Assembly: GCA_965248035.1 (NCBI GenBank)
Contig: OZ252054.1
Coordinates: 62,001 to 126,000, forward strand
Source: BJGV01 sp964194745
GTDB taxonomy: Bacteria > Pseudomonadota > Gammaproteobacteria > Burkholderiales > Nitrosomonadaceae
DNA length: 64,000 nucleotides
Direction: 5' to 3'
Shown here: piece by piece, positions 7,913-16,586 of the stretch
Layout of the letters: each line of letters opens with the position of its first letter
How positions within the stretch are numbered: position 1 is the stretch's first letter
Notes under the pieces: generated by a model
Seen by the model: only the letters and a program-made list of their open reading frames with translations
Database searches by the model: none
What the model was told of the DNA's origin: nothing
Translations under genes and position numbers: made by a program

Positions 7913-8742
7913 AACTCTTTCAGTCTTTTACGCATCAACGCACAATAATCTTTGGAAAGGTCAATCCCTACCGAGTTTCGGTTTAGCTTGTGTGCAGCAA
8001 TAATAGTTGTCCCCGACCCCGCGAACGGGTCCAGCACAGTGTCTCTTTCGTCCGTGAATAACCGTATAAACCAATTAGGTAGTGCCTCGGGGAACGATGC
8101 CGGGTGGCCTGAATTGCCGCACTCAGTAGCCATGTGTAGTACGTTTGTAGGATAAGCCATCTCCCTGCCTTCCCAATTAGCCACACGCTTCCCAAACCCG
8201 TTTCCATGAGCGCTATCGTCACGTCTTTTATCTGTATCAGACAGACTTCTTAAACGGGAGTCCTTCCAGTCTCCCATAGGCACACGTACTGCTCCTTGAT
8301 TCATTTTGAATTTTTTATGCCTGGTAAAATGCAGCAAGCGTTCCCATGAGTCGCGAAAGCGATTCGGCCATTTACCCGGGTAGCTGTTTTTTTTGTGCCA
8401 GCAATACTCCTCTACCCAAAGCCAGCCCTGAGACCTAAGCCCCTGGATCAACTCAATCACGTAAGGATGCCGTTCTCCGTTAATGGCGCGTTCTTTGATA
8501 TTCAAGACAAACGACCCTGAGGGTTTTAAGCATTTCTTTAATTGCTCCGTTCTGGGGAGCATCCAATCAACATATTCATTTGCACCCCCCCCCCTGTAAT
8601 TGTCTTTTCTCTGATCCGCATAAGGGGGTGAGGTGATTATCAGATCTATAGTGTCATCAGGTATTTTCTCGGGAATAAGGGTTAGGCAATCCCCTTTATA
8701 AATCGAGGCTGTTTGCACCGCCTGTCCTAATACCACACTCAT
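7909..8742 (-). CDS. Beta-class DNA methyltransferase with an internal G10 tract (element beta)
   Basis: 277 residues. The catalytic motif TSPPYADQ lies at about residue 38 and the SAM-binding DPFAGSGTT at about residue 239: beta-class order, typical of N4-cytosine or N6-adenine enzymes such as the PvuII/BamHI methylases. It starts on the transposase stop (ATGA) and ends on the endonuclease start (ATGA). Codons for residues 50-53 (RGGG) are written with ten consecutive G on the coding strand, right after the catalytic motif. A gain or loss of one base would truncate the protein early. It is in frame as sequenced. Confidence 0.9.
   Translation of the reverse strand: MSVVLGQAVQTASIYKGDCLTLIPEKIPDDTIDLIITSPPYADQRKDNYRGGGANEYVDWMLPRTEQLKKCLKPSGSFVLNIKERAINGERHPYVIELIQGLRSQGWLWVEEYCWHKKNSYPGKWPNRFRDSWERLLHFTRHKKFKMNQGAVRVPMGDWKDSRLRSLSDTDKRRDDSAHGNGFGKRVANWEGREMAYPTNVLHMATECGNSGHPASFPEALPNWFIRLFTDERDTVLDPFAGSGTTIIAAHKLNRNSVGIDLSKDYCALMRKRLKEL
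8585..8594. repeat. Homopolymer C10 (G10 on coding strand) inside the beta methyltransferase
   Basis: Ten C on the plus strand within codons 50-53. Tracts of this length are slippage-prone in many bacteria; the in-frame length classes are 7, 10 and 13. Confidence 0.9.
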
Positions 8743-9665
8743 TTTACCAACTCAGCATAAGGAAGTCTCTTGCCAGTCATGCTCTTGCACAAGCTCTTCA
8801 TTCTGTCCTGCGTATCCCTGCTCACATTCCCCTCATTCAGCCTGAAGGTAACTTCATTTACATAGCGACCCAGGTGCTTTTTACTGAAGCTATGGTACAC
8901 CCCATTGTAACCACGTTTCAACAACGCCCATACGCTCTCTATACCATTAGTGTGCACCATTCCGTTCACATACTCTCTTGCTGAATGGTTTACACTTTGA
9001 TAGTAAAACCCTTGTAAACCAATATAGCCCCTGTGATTATCTGTGTAAACAGTTGAGCCCGCCTTAACGTGTCTAACAATCTTACCTTGCAAGGTAGCCT
9101 TGTCTGCTTTGGAAATTGGCATAGCTTGTACCCGCCCGCCCCGCTCACGCATACCCATTACCGCAGTCTTGCCTACCGCACCACGACCAGCCTTTAGTTT
9201 CTTGTCATTGTGTTTGTTTGTTTCTTTGCCGCCGATGTAGGTTTCGTCTGCCTCAACGATACCAGAAACCAAAGAGCCGTCTTGTGAGCAAGCCTCACGG
9301 ATGCGGTGCCCAAGGTGCCATGCCGTCTTTTGTGTCATACTCAATTCTTTAGATAATTGCAAACTTGAGATCCCTTTTCTTGCGGTCAATACATAATATA
9401 TTGCTACCGCCCATTTCCTCAGGCTCAATTTTGATGATTGCATAATCGTCCCGTTTCTGACAGTAAAATGTTTCCGGCAATCCCCGCACCAATACGTATG
9501 ATTCTTAGCCTTAGCCCGGCTGATTCTATCAGCGCAACTACAATGCATACAAACTCGCTTATGGTTCCAAAGAACTTCTTCAAACCAATGTACTGCCTTT
9601 TCTTCGGTATCAAATCTTTCTAACAATTCCATGATGCTTATGGTTTTGGCTACGTGCTTTTTCAT
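8739..9665 (-). CDS. IS1595-family transposase of element beta
   Basis: A 308-residue DDE transposase of the ISXO2 type. Order: zinc ribbon (CMHCSC and CGDC), helix-turn-helix with GISSLQLSKELSMTQKTAWH, VEADETYIGGKETNKH (first Asp), VYTDNHRGY (second Asp), VHTNGIESVWALLKRGY (third catalytic block with Lys). CGGAG lies eight to nine bases before the ATG. The stop overlaps the methyltransferase start by ATGA. It appears intact, so this element may be able to move, despite unmatched flanks. Confidence 0.95.
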   Translation of the reverse strand: MKKHVAKTISIMELLERFDTEEKAVHWFEEVLWNHKRVCMHCSCADRISRAKAKNHTYWCGDCRKHFTVRNGTIMQSSKLSLRKWAVAIYYVLTARKGISSLQLSKELSMTQKTAWHLGHRIREACSQDGSLVSGIVEADETYIGGKETNKHNDKKLKAGRGAVGKTAVMGMRERGGRVQAMPISKADKATLQGKIVRHVKAGSTVYTDNHRGYIGLQGFYYQSVNHSAREYVNGMVHTNGIESVWALLKRGYNGVYHSFSKKHLGRYVNEVTFRLNEGNVSRDTQDRMKSLCKSMTGKRLPYAELVK

Positions 9666-9694
9666 ATCGACTCCGTTGTGCTTAGTATATGCGG

Positions 9695-9723
9695 ATTATA
9701 ATATGAAAAGGCCTGAATGTCAA
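9695..9723 (-). promoter_or_regulatory. Predicted sigma-70 promoter of the beta operon, -35 in the terminal repeat
   Basis: On the minus strand TTGACA (9723-9718) and TATAAT (9700-9695) are both perfect consensus, separated by 17 bp. The -35 lies inside the 51-bp terminal repeat and the -10 just inside the element, 30 bp before the transposase ATG. Confidence 0.8.
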
Positions 9724-9755
9724 TATATTTCTGCGGATTTAAGTATATAATTCCC
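9705..9755 (-). repeat. Right terminal inverted repeat of element beta
   Basis: Perfect 51-bp inverse of 7003-7053. It contains the -35 hexamer of the transposase promoter. Confidence 0.92.
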
Positions 9756-10124
9756 AATTCTTCTACAAATACGGATGAGTCTTTTCTATTCTGGCAACAT
9801 GTGCGTTTGGCTGGACTCGCAGCGGGGCCAACTGACATTGCCAATCCTAGCTATACTCCACGCAATGCTGATAATGGCATTATGGGTATCCAGAGTAATG
9901 TAGGTTTTGTCACCATTACAGCACCTACTGCCATGACCGGTACGTATATTATTTGTTCAGAAGGAATTCTTGGAAAATTTGTCAAGCAGTTGGACGTCAC
10001 GCTCGATGATGGCGAGACCAGTACTGGATCCGTAAGAGCGGTCCTTCAGTCTGCTCCTGGCACTGCTGTGCTTAGTACTGCGATTGCAGATGCCAACTCC
10101 TATATAGTGTGCATGGGCATTTGA
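9756..10124 (+). pseudogene. C-terminal fragment of a type IV pilin/pseudopilin-like protein
   Basis: The frame runs in from element beta and ends at TGA 10122. The native part reads about 121 residues, with ESFLFWQHVRLAGLA, NADNGIMGIQSN, TGTYIICSEGI and a Gly/Ser/Thr-rich tail. The FWQH-RLAGL stretch resembles the alpha-helix-to-globular transition of some prepilin-type proteins. The expected N-terminal GFTLIE methylation segment is absent, cut off at the insertion boundary, and is not seen elsewhere nearby except in the intact pilin at 21968. Confidence 0.6.
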
Positions 10125-10445
10125 GCTACACGATAATCTCTGTGCAGAAAGAATAGAAGTGGAGAGCATAAGCTCGTAGTTGTCACATGTGTTTTTCGCA
10201 AACTGGATCTCGTATACCTATTCTCAAATATTTATTTTGGGTTGATAGCAGACTCTCACTAACACAACAAAAAGACTTAAATCTTTCCTGCTTTTATGGG
10301 ATATAAACATCAAAATATCTCTTGATACCAGATTTTGTGACTTAGCGGCAAGAATAGGTGGAATGCCTTGTTAAGATCTTCGCGCCAGGTCGGAACCAGA
10401 TCGCGGATTGTTACGTGACTCTATTTGGAATAAGTGTGATACCGT
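10125..10445. other. Intergenic, nothing recognised
   Basis: About 320 bases, AT-rich, without coding signals. It may hold a terminator for the pilin remnant and the 3' side of the gene that follows on the minus strand, but no clear hairpin was found. Confidence 0.35.
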
Positions 10446-12643
10446 TTAAGAAACTGGCAATTGGTCTTGTGCAAGGCCGCAGGCGGCACGGTTTCGGCAG
10501 ATCTTGTTATGCAGACTGTGATCGGCGATCTCGATATCACCCTTCTCGGCGTTGCTGCTGGACCATTTGTTCAGATTGACGATGTGATTATCTTTCAGCT
10601 CCAGCATGGCCAGAGGCGCGCGCCAGCGAAAAAGGATAGCGCCCTTGGTGCGATCAATTACGATCCAGCTCTTAGTGATGAAGGCTCGGGAGGGGTAGAT
10701 TTCACAGCTCGTTAGTTCGGTTCCCAAGGCGATTACGTCCTCGTTTTCGCTATTTATACCGTGTTGAATCACCGAATTTGTCATTCGGAGCGTACCACCA
10801 CATGGCATATCGATAGAGCGACTATGAAAGCCCTGTTCGCCCAGCAAGCTTACATTTTCTAAAATGGTCTCTGGCGCCCGGCTCTTCAGGGTGTGGCCAG
10901 CACTATTCACGGCGCGAATAGTCGAGAGGCGCATGATAAGAGAATCGATACCGCCCGCATAGAGGCCATGACCGAGAGTGCTCGAGCGGTCGTTTAGTCC
11001 GGTGTTCTCGATCAAACTGTCTTCGACAACCAGTCGGCCACCGCGGTTGTCGGTCAGGATGCCCATCACGGTGTTGTCGATATGGGCACGCCTGACGGTC
11101 AGGCGGAAATCAATGCCCTCGGCCTTGATGCCGCACAGTTGTGATCGAGACAACCGGCTTTACGACCCTCGCCGTAGAAATCCTCGATCACCACCGCACA
11201 ACCATCACAATTGACGTTGATGATACCCTTGTTCTCGGCCACGCCCCAAAGACGCACATCCTTGAGCTTCACGGTGAGGGATTTATTGATGAAAAGGCCC
11301 TGACCATAGGTACCGGGCGGGATCATCACAACCGATCCTGGCTTTGCCTCTCTGATTAGGTTCTGTAGATTGGTTTTAGCAAGCACTACCCCTGGCATTG
11401 TCGACGGATGCTTATAGACCCACACGCCGGTAGTGTGAAATGAGAGCCCGACGAAGACATCGTGTGTGGCAACGTATTGCCATTTGGAATAGACGCGTTT
11501 ATCGCCCGACGGGGAACCTGCGCCTGACCAGTCATAGAGACTCCAGTTCCGCTCGGGTGAACTAAGATCGATCGCTAGGATCTTGTGCCTACCATCCCAT
11601 GAGAAGACGTTACCGCTCTTATCGACGGCCAGAGATTTGCCATGAAGTTGCGGTGTCACGTCCCGCTGAGTAACTCCGGTTTGCAAGTTTATGAGAATCA
11701 ACTTCTCGCCATGTAGCGCCATGACAAGCCCCATCGGCGGATGAAATTCAGCCAATCTATCGCCATGGTCCGCCTCACTAGGCCAGAGACGTTTACCTAT
11801 GGTTCCACTTGATGGATCAAAGGGGTAGAGGGTCGATGAGCTGCCGATCATCATCGCCCCGTCGGGCAACTCCAAGGAACGCGAATATTGCCGGCTGAGG
11901 TCTTGGGGCGTCGCGAGGCGGCGCCAGGTGAGCGGTGCCAAGCCGTTGCGCATTTTGTGACGTGAAGGGTTGAATTCGAAGATGCCGCACCCCCGGTAAC
12001 GGCCGAATAGGACACGCGGGTCTCCGTTGTACTGTTTTTTCTTGTCATCAAAACAAGACGCAGTGGCCGCCTGCCTCATTAGCAAGAAGATAGTCTTGGT
12101 TTTTTTGCTAAATTGCAGACCGTCGTAGGTGTGGGTAGATCCTGGGACACGACGCATGTCGGGTGCCCAGCAGTAACGTGCTGCTTTCGTCGGTGTTGCT
12201 TCTTGGATCCGGTAGAGAAAGGTGAGTGGTGAAGGATTTGTGAGCCGCGTCCAGTGCCCGGTCTTAAGATCGAATTCGTAGACCTCATTGCCACCGTAAT
12301 CGCCATGGCCGCCACCCATGAAATAGAGCAAAAGATTTTTTTCATCGAAGGCGGCACCGTTACAGGCCGTAAGCACCGAGTCTGGTCCAACGACCAAATG
12401 AGTTCTTCTGTCCAGATTCGGCGGCCAGACCGAGGAGATCGAGGGGTGTTTGCCCGGCAACCTAATCTCGCACCAACCACCGCCTTGCTTTTCGAGCTTG
12501 ATTTGGCAATCGGCAAGATTGGCACCTCTTTGGACCGGAGGAAGCTCGAAGGGTTCAGCTACGGCGGAAGCTAAAAATAAGGTGGATTCAAGACCTATCC
12601 AGAACAAGAAAGTGATCGCAGCATTTATGCGCATGATAGCCAA
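10446..12643 (-). pseudogene. Secreted beta-propeller plus parallel beta-helix protein, one frameshift
   Basis: Two overlapping minus-strand frames (11099-12643, 514 aa; 10446-11153, 235 aa) form one protein of about 730 residues if one base is added near 11131-11137, where DHNCA should continue GIKAEGIDFRLTV. A signal peptide (FLFWIGLESTLFLASAVA) precedes kelch-like blocks (GGGHGDYGGNEVYEFDLKTG, FNPS, YPFDPSSG). Then comes a right-handed beta-helix with repeated GIxD, NTG, ENV and NSV turns. It is likely an exported glycan-binding or polysaccharide-acting protein; the substrate is unknown. Base composition is richer in G+C than neighbours. Either a real mutation or a sequencing error. Confidence 0.7.
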
Positions 12644-12740
12644 ATTTAAACTTCCAGTTAATCAGATCACCTAGTAGCATTTCTATTGTACCCCCTCGAC
12701 ACCTCGAATCTCGGCAGTAGCTGATAGGATACATTCTAAG

Positions 12741-12768
12741 TGACTGCTTTGGGTAGAAAGCGGTCATT
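12741..12768. repeat. Palindromic repeat P4 (REP-like)
   Basis: TGACTGCTTT, GGGTA, GAAAGCGGTCATTT: fourth member of the family, 17 bp upstream of protein relic R3. Confidence 0.5.
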
Positions 12769-12785
12769 TATTACCGTCTACTTCG

Positions 12786-12883
12786 TGCCAAAACCGCAGG
12801 GTCGCACCAAGTGTCTCTAGCAATCCAATAACATCCATTCACGCTGGGGTATCATTGGAGATTTTTCTAAGAAGTTGGACTAG
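12786..12883 (+). pseudogene. Relic R3: degraded copy of the R2 protein fragment
   Basis: Aligns with 4266-4363 with about the same length. Translated it reads FVPKPQGRTKCL, an internal stop, QSNNIHSRWGIIGDFSKKLD, stop. The downstream noncoding TAATACTATGATTAGTA block is also shared with R2. Confidence 0.45.
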
Positions 12884-13004
12884 CTATTTTATCTAATACT
12901 ATGATTAGTAGTAGTTAGTGGAAATGGATGCGATTTCCTCGCATATTATTCTCGCCAGCAACATTCAACGCCGCCCCTAGAGGCGGCGTTATACACTTTA
13001 GAAT

Positions 13005-14198
13005 CTATTTTTTCCATTCTTCCAGCTTTTTGGCTGCCCATTCGCGCCCTCCGAGGCCGAAAGCGATAGCGCCAGCAACTGCTATGGCACCCAAGCCAAG
13101 GCTAAATCCCATAACAATGATCTCATTTGCGAGTCCCATCTGACGTAATCCAATTGAAACTGCTAATACGATAATTGCCCATTTGACAAATTTGGCAACC
13201 GTATCAACTGTTGTGCCTTCCCCAGTTGATGACATGGCTCTTGCGACCAACCCGGCTACCCAGATGCCAAAGCCGATAATGATGGCTCCAAAAATTACAC
13301 TACCACCAATTTCTAGAACCGTTGTAAGGACCTCCGACACGGTTTCAAACTGAAGTAAATGCGCTGCTTCTATGGCCCCAAACAGAATTATGAGAAAGCT
13401 CGCAACTTTAGCGATCACAATCGAGCCACTTAGTTTATTGTCGGATGCAGTTGTCCCTAAAAGTCCCAGCTTGTTCACGGCTTCATCAACACCAAACTGA
13501 GGCAAGAGTTGTTGTAGAAAGTCACCAACAAAACGGGCAACAACGGATGCAATCAGGAGTACGATGCCAGCAATAAAAATATTTGGAATGGCGTATAGAA
13601 TTCCCTCCAGCATTTTTGTTGCGGGTATTGAGACTGCTTCCATCTTGAGTGCATCCAAGCTTGCGATCGAAACCGGTAGCAAAATCAATACAAAGACAAG
13701 GAGGCCAATCACGTTTGGTAGAGACTGCATATTCGTGACCTGGGACAGGCCTGCTTTTTCAATCAGTGTATCCAAACGGGCTACTGTCAAGACGCTTGTC
13801 ACAGCCCGCCGCGCAATGCTGGCAAAGATGTAGCCGATTCCAAAAATCAAGCCGGCTCCGACAAGATTCGGCAAGAATGCTAGGAACAAGTCGACCATGT
13901 TTGTTAATGGTGCAACAGTCGATTCCATTCCCAGTAGTCCAAGCGCCGAAGTCAATGCAATCAAGATCACAACCCAATAGACCGCCTTACCCAGATTTTC
14001 ACCTAAGGTAGGGACACCCATGCCAGCAGATACATTGACAGATTTCGCAATACTAAGGCTGTCAACAGCTTTTCTTAATCCCCACGCAACCAGCTTTGCA
14101 ACAAGCCAGCCAATAACTATAACCGCAACTGCGCCAAGTAGCTTTGGCCCTACTGTTGCTATCGTAGTTTCCATTTCTGTTAGAACTTCGTTCATCAT
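13005..14198 (-). CDS. CmpX-like / conserved-TM-helix mechanosensitive channel-family protein
   Basis: A 397-residue integral membrane protein. It contains repeated hydrophobic helices with GxxxG-like packing: residues 18-40 (LLGAVAVIVIGWLVAKLVAW), then VYWVVILIALTSAL, LVGAGLIFGIGYIFASIARR and similar blocks through to a C-terminal LGLGAIAVAGAIAFGLGG. The repeated WLVAKLVAWGLRK / IWVAGLVARAM pattern is that of the conserved TM-helix family related to MscS channels (Pseudomonas CmpX is the named member). The start has a strong GGGGAGG site just upstream; ATG at 14195 is equally possible. It is a single gene with no partner. Confidence 0.82.
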   Translation of the reverse strand: MMNEVLTEMETTIATVGPKLLGAVAVIVIGWLVAKLVAWGLRKAVDSLSIAKSVNVSAGMGVPTLGENLGKAVYWVVILIALTSALGLLGMESTVAPLTNMVDLFLAFLPNLVGAGLIFGIGYIFASIARRAVTSVLTVARLDTLIEKAGLSQVTNMQSLPNVIGLLVFVLILLPVSIASLDALKMEAVSIPATKMLEGILYAIPNIFIAGIVLLIASVVARFVGDFLQQLLPQFGVDEAVNKLGLLGTTASDNKLSGSIVIAKVASFLIILFGAIEAAHLLQFETVSEVLTTVLEIGGSVIFGAIIIGFGIWVAGLVARAMSSTGEGTTVDTVAKFVKWAIIVLAVSIGLRQMGLANEIIVMGFSLGLGAIAVAGAIAFGLGGREWAAKKLEEWKK

Positions 14199-14704
14199 CC
14201 ACCTCCCCTTTATTTGTGGAATGGGTTAAATATTATCTAACTAACTTTTAAAACCTTGACATAGCCTTTTAAAAATTTCTTCTACCTATTACTTACTTAA
14301 AAAATACTAACGGTTCAGTTAGCTGTATTCATTATGCGCCATAATTTAAAGATAAGATGAATTATTATGTTTAGAATAACGCAAGGAATTTCCAAAGAAA
14401 ATTTAATCTAGGGTTTTTATTTTAAAGATGAAGCTTGGTGTTTCGAATGTCATTTTATGCTGTCTGAATGCTATCTATTATCATTTTCAGGTTATTTACT
14501 GGCTAAAGTCATTGTTTTGGTGGAGTTATATTTTGATTAGAAGAAGTGATGAATGGAAATAAGTTGATGTATTGTTGCCCACACTAGTATCGTTTGGCTG
14601 GACTGCGCATCACCGGTATTGTTATGCTTGATATCCTAGGTAGACATTCGAATTTTACAAGCACAAATCAATGTGTTTTACCGTTATATTCAAAAGAGAC
14701 AACC
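14199..14704. other. Divergent intergenic region, no gene recognised
   Basis: About 500 AT-rich bases between two divergent genes. It must hold both promoters, but no unambiguous -35/-10 pair or operator stood out. A frame open from 14594 runs into the hemerythrin gene but its extra N-terminus is not conserved-looking. Confidence 0.35.
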
Positions 14705-15280
14705 ATGGCAAATGAAATTATTAAATTTCAGAAAGAGCATGTGAATTTCAAAAAACTGCTCGATTTGCTCGATGCACAGTTAGATCTTTTGCACCAAGGA
14801 GAGGCTCCTGATTACCAACTCATGACTGACATCGTATATTACATGACTCAGTATGCCGATCTTTCTCATCATCCAAGGGAGGAGGCTATTTTTTCGCTTC
14901 TTGTGGAGCGCGATTCCAGTCTAGTACAAGACGTCGCAGAGATTACTAGGCAGCATCATACGATTGCGGAGTCTGGAGCCCGCTTTCACGAAAAACTTGA
15001 GAATATTATCAATGGTGAGTGTGAGGTTATGCGGCTACAGGAGATAGAGGAACCAGGGCGCCTGTGTAGCACCATGCTTCGTGCCCATATGGACAAGGAA
15101 GAAAAAGGCCTTTTCATGTTGGCTGAACAACTTCTGAACGACGATGACTGGAAGAAGATTAAAACCAGGAAGTGGTCAAAGCCGGACCCCATATTCGGTA
15201 CGGACGTAGAGGAACGTTATCGTTTGGTGTGCCGTCAACTTGCACAGACAGTTAGTAAAAATACTTATGACAGCAAATGA
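14705..15280 (+). CDS. Hemerythrin-domain protein
   Basis: A 191-residue four-helix protein expected to bind a non-heme di-iron centre. Metal-ligand pattern: HVNFKK near the N-terminus, HHPREEAIF (HxxxE), H(H)T in the third helix and HMDKEEKGLF (HxxxE) in the fourth. This fits the hemerythrin HHE family with a C-terminal extension. The ATG at 14705 is preferred over an in-frame ATG at 14594 because AGAGAC precedes it and the protein then begins with the first helix MANEIIKFQKEH. Possible roles are oxygen or NO sensing or iron handling; the sequence does not decide. Confidence 0.85.
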   Translation: MANEIIKFQKEHVNFKKLLDLLDAQLDLLHQGEAPDYQLMTDIVYYMTQYADLSHHPREEAIFSLLVERDSSLVQDVAEITRQHHTIAESGARFHEKLENIINGECEVMRLQEIEEPGRLCSTMLRAHMDKEEKGLFMLAEQLLNDDDWKKIKTRKWSKPDPIFGTDVEERYRLVCRQLAQTVSKNTYDSK

Positions 15281-15321
15281 AGGCCGTGTGCCAGTAGTGC
15301 CTGATGAGGTTCACTAGTATT

Positions 15322-15375
15322 CAATCACGCCTTTGGTGCTATTAGTGGGGTGATTAAAGAAATTGAATTAGGTGA
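15322..15375 (+). repeat. Dispersed relic R4
   Basis: Aligns with 4313-4365 (QSRLWCY-stop-WGD against QSFWGYYWGT). It is the most degraded copy, just downstream of the hemerythrin gene. Confidence 0.4.
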
Positions 15376-15439
15376 TGTTATTTACAGAGCACAGGGCGGT
15401 ATTTGGCAAGCACTGTGGTCGAGCTAACTAGAATTTAGA

Positions 15440-15481
15440 ATTGGTCTAATTCCAGCAGCCATTGGTCTAATTCCAGCAGCC
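15440..15481. repeat. Tandem duplication, 2 x 21 bp
   Basis: Two perfect adjacent copies of a 21-base unit beginning ATTGGTCTAATTCC. Not within a gene. Confidence 0.9.
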
Positions 15482-15553
15482 TTAAATGTTGCTATTCCTC
15501 TTAAAGGAGCGATTCAGCTACTTTATTAATTCGATATGTTTTCTGCTTACTTA

Positions 15554-15931
15554 CTATGAGCTACCAGGTAATGGCCTTAGCATCATTTCGGATCGATTGC
15601 GCCATAATCTAACTAAGATAGTCACCTGAAGAATCAGAGAAATTACGATAGCCTTAATGAGTGACCAAAACATCTCTGCTCCTGCGACTTGAACTTCTGA
15701 TTGAGCCTTAACAACGGACTGGAAATTCTTTACTAAAAGAGTTTGTTCGCTTGGAGATAAAATCTTTTTGCCATCTTTTAATTCAGAGCCCAACTGCGTA
15801 AGAAATCGAACTGAATCTTCCTGCGCGTTATCACGAAACGGGCCCGATAGGATCAGTGCCGATAACGCAACCACTAAAATCACGTTTAACAATGTAATAG
15901 TACTAAGAAGCCAAATATTTAACTTGTCCAT
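15554..15931 (-). CDS. Small two-pass membrane protein, unknown function
   Basis: 125 residues: an N-terminal transmembrane segment (IWLLSTITLLNVILVVALSA), a central soluble part with DSVRFLTQLGSELKDGKKIL, a second transmembrane segment (LIKAIVISLILQVTILVRLW) and a short basic tail. This arrangement puts the central loop in the periplasm. No family was recognised. Separate from neighbours by more than 100 bp on each side. Confidence 0.55.
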   Translation of the reverse strand: MDKLNIWLLSTITLLNVILVVALSALILSGPFRDNAQEDSVRFLTQLGSELKDGKKILSPSEQTLLVKNFQSVVKAQSEVQVAGAEMFWSLIKAIVISLILQVTILVRLWRNRSEMMLRPLPGSS

Positions 15932-15987
15932 CCCGTTAACTCCATCCTTGAGTAATCTATCACCTCAGTAACTAGAGCCTAGACGAT

Positions 15988-16304
15988 CTAGCGACCAGAC
16001 CTTAAGGATCTTCCTGCACTCACTCTTTGTGCTCGTCCGCTATGCCCGGCTCGATTGCCTCTACGCTGCTCCCTTTGTTCTGCTCGCCCGCCTTTACCCT
16101 TTACGCTCGGCCCGGTTATCTCTGCGCTGTTCTCTACGCTGGACCCTTTGTTCTGCTTGATCGTTCCTGCGCTCCTGTATTGTCCCTTTTTCAGAGGATA
16201 TTCCTTGTAGATCACCCGATGGACTCGTTCTGAGCCATTACAGTCCCTATGGTCATTAGCGATGCTACAATCAGTGCAAGTTGTATTGTTCGCATATACG
16301 GCAT
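15988..16304 (-). pseudogene. Decayed gene for a secreted Arg/Gln/Glu-rich repeat protein
   Basis: A clear signal peptide starts at ATG 16304 after GGGGGA: MPYMRTIQLALIVASLMTIG, then TVMAQNES before a stop. Other frames continue with low-complexity arginine/glutamine/glutamate repeats (QERRNDQAEQR, RREQRRDNRAERKG) and, after another frame change, RAEQREQRRGNRAGHS down to TAG 15988. At least two frameshifts are needed to restore one gene. The sequence itself is a tandem array of diverged GAGCAGCGTAGA-like units, which may be why indels accumulate. A sequencing error is the alternative. Confidence 0.45.
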
Positions 16305-16586
16305 GGTTATCCCCCTAAGTATCAGCCTGTAGCATAGGCCGACAAAGTAATTTAGAATGGTTAATAACAGTTCATCATTCGTTTCCAGCGTTGACTTCTG
16401 CGTGCATATCGTTGTAGACCATTGTTTATAGGCTACTTATAAAAACGTGTCCCATGCTGGTTAACCTAATGAATTACGACAATACATAGCCTTTCTTAAC
16501 CCCCTAATGGTGCAATTAATTTTAATTTATGATGCCATCCTAATTATTGGTGTAAAAAATAGTGGGAATTATATACTTGACGATCC

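Larger units (their letters stand above)
7003..9755 (-). mobile_element. Element beta: IS1595-like transposon carrying a restriction-modification cassette
   Basis: A 2753-bp element bounded by perfect 51-bp inverted repeats that begin GGGAATTATATACTT. All genes run leftwards: transposase, methyltransferase, restriction endonuclease, small ORF, each overlapping the next by ATGA. The outside octamers (TATTTATG and AATTCTTC) do not match. The left flank is an EAL fragment and the right flank a pilin-like fragment, so the ends no longer mark a simple insertion. Gene order and compactness suggest one operon from a promoter in the right terminus. Confidence 0.9.

Noticed and set aside
12928..13143. 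Plus-strand frame over the end of the CmpX-like gene
   Set aside because: Antisense to a strongly supported membrane protein; no start signals.
14594..14704. Upstream N-terminal extension of the hemerythrin gene
   Set aside because: No ribosome site at 14594 and no conserved features; the ATG at 14705 starts directly at the first helix.
15440..15481. Start of a CRISPR or minisatellite array
   Set aside because: Only two adjacent units without spacers.
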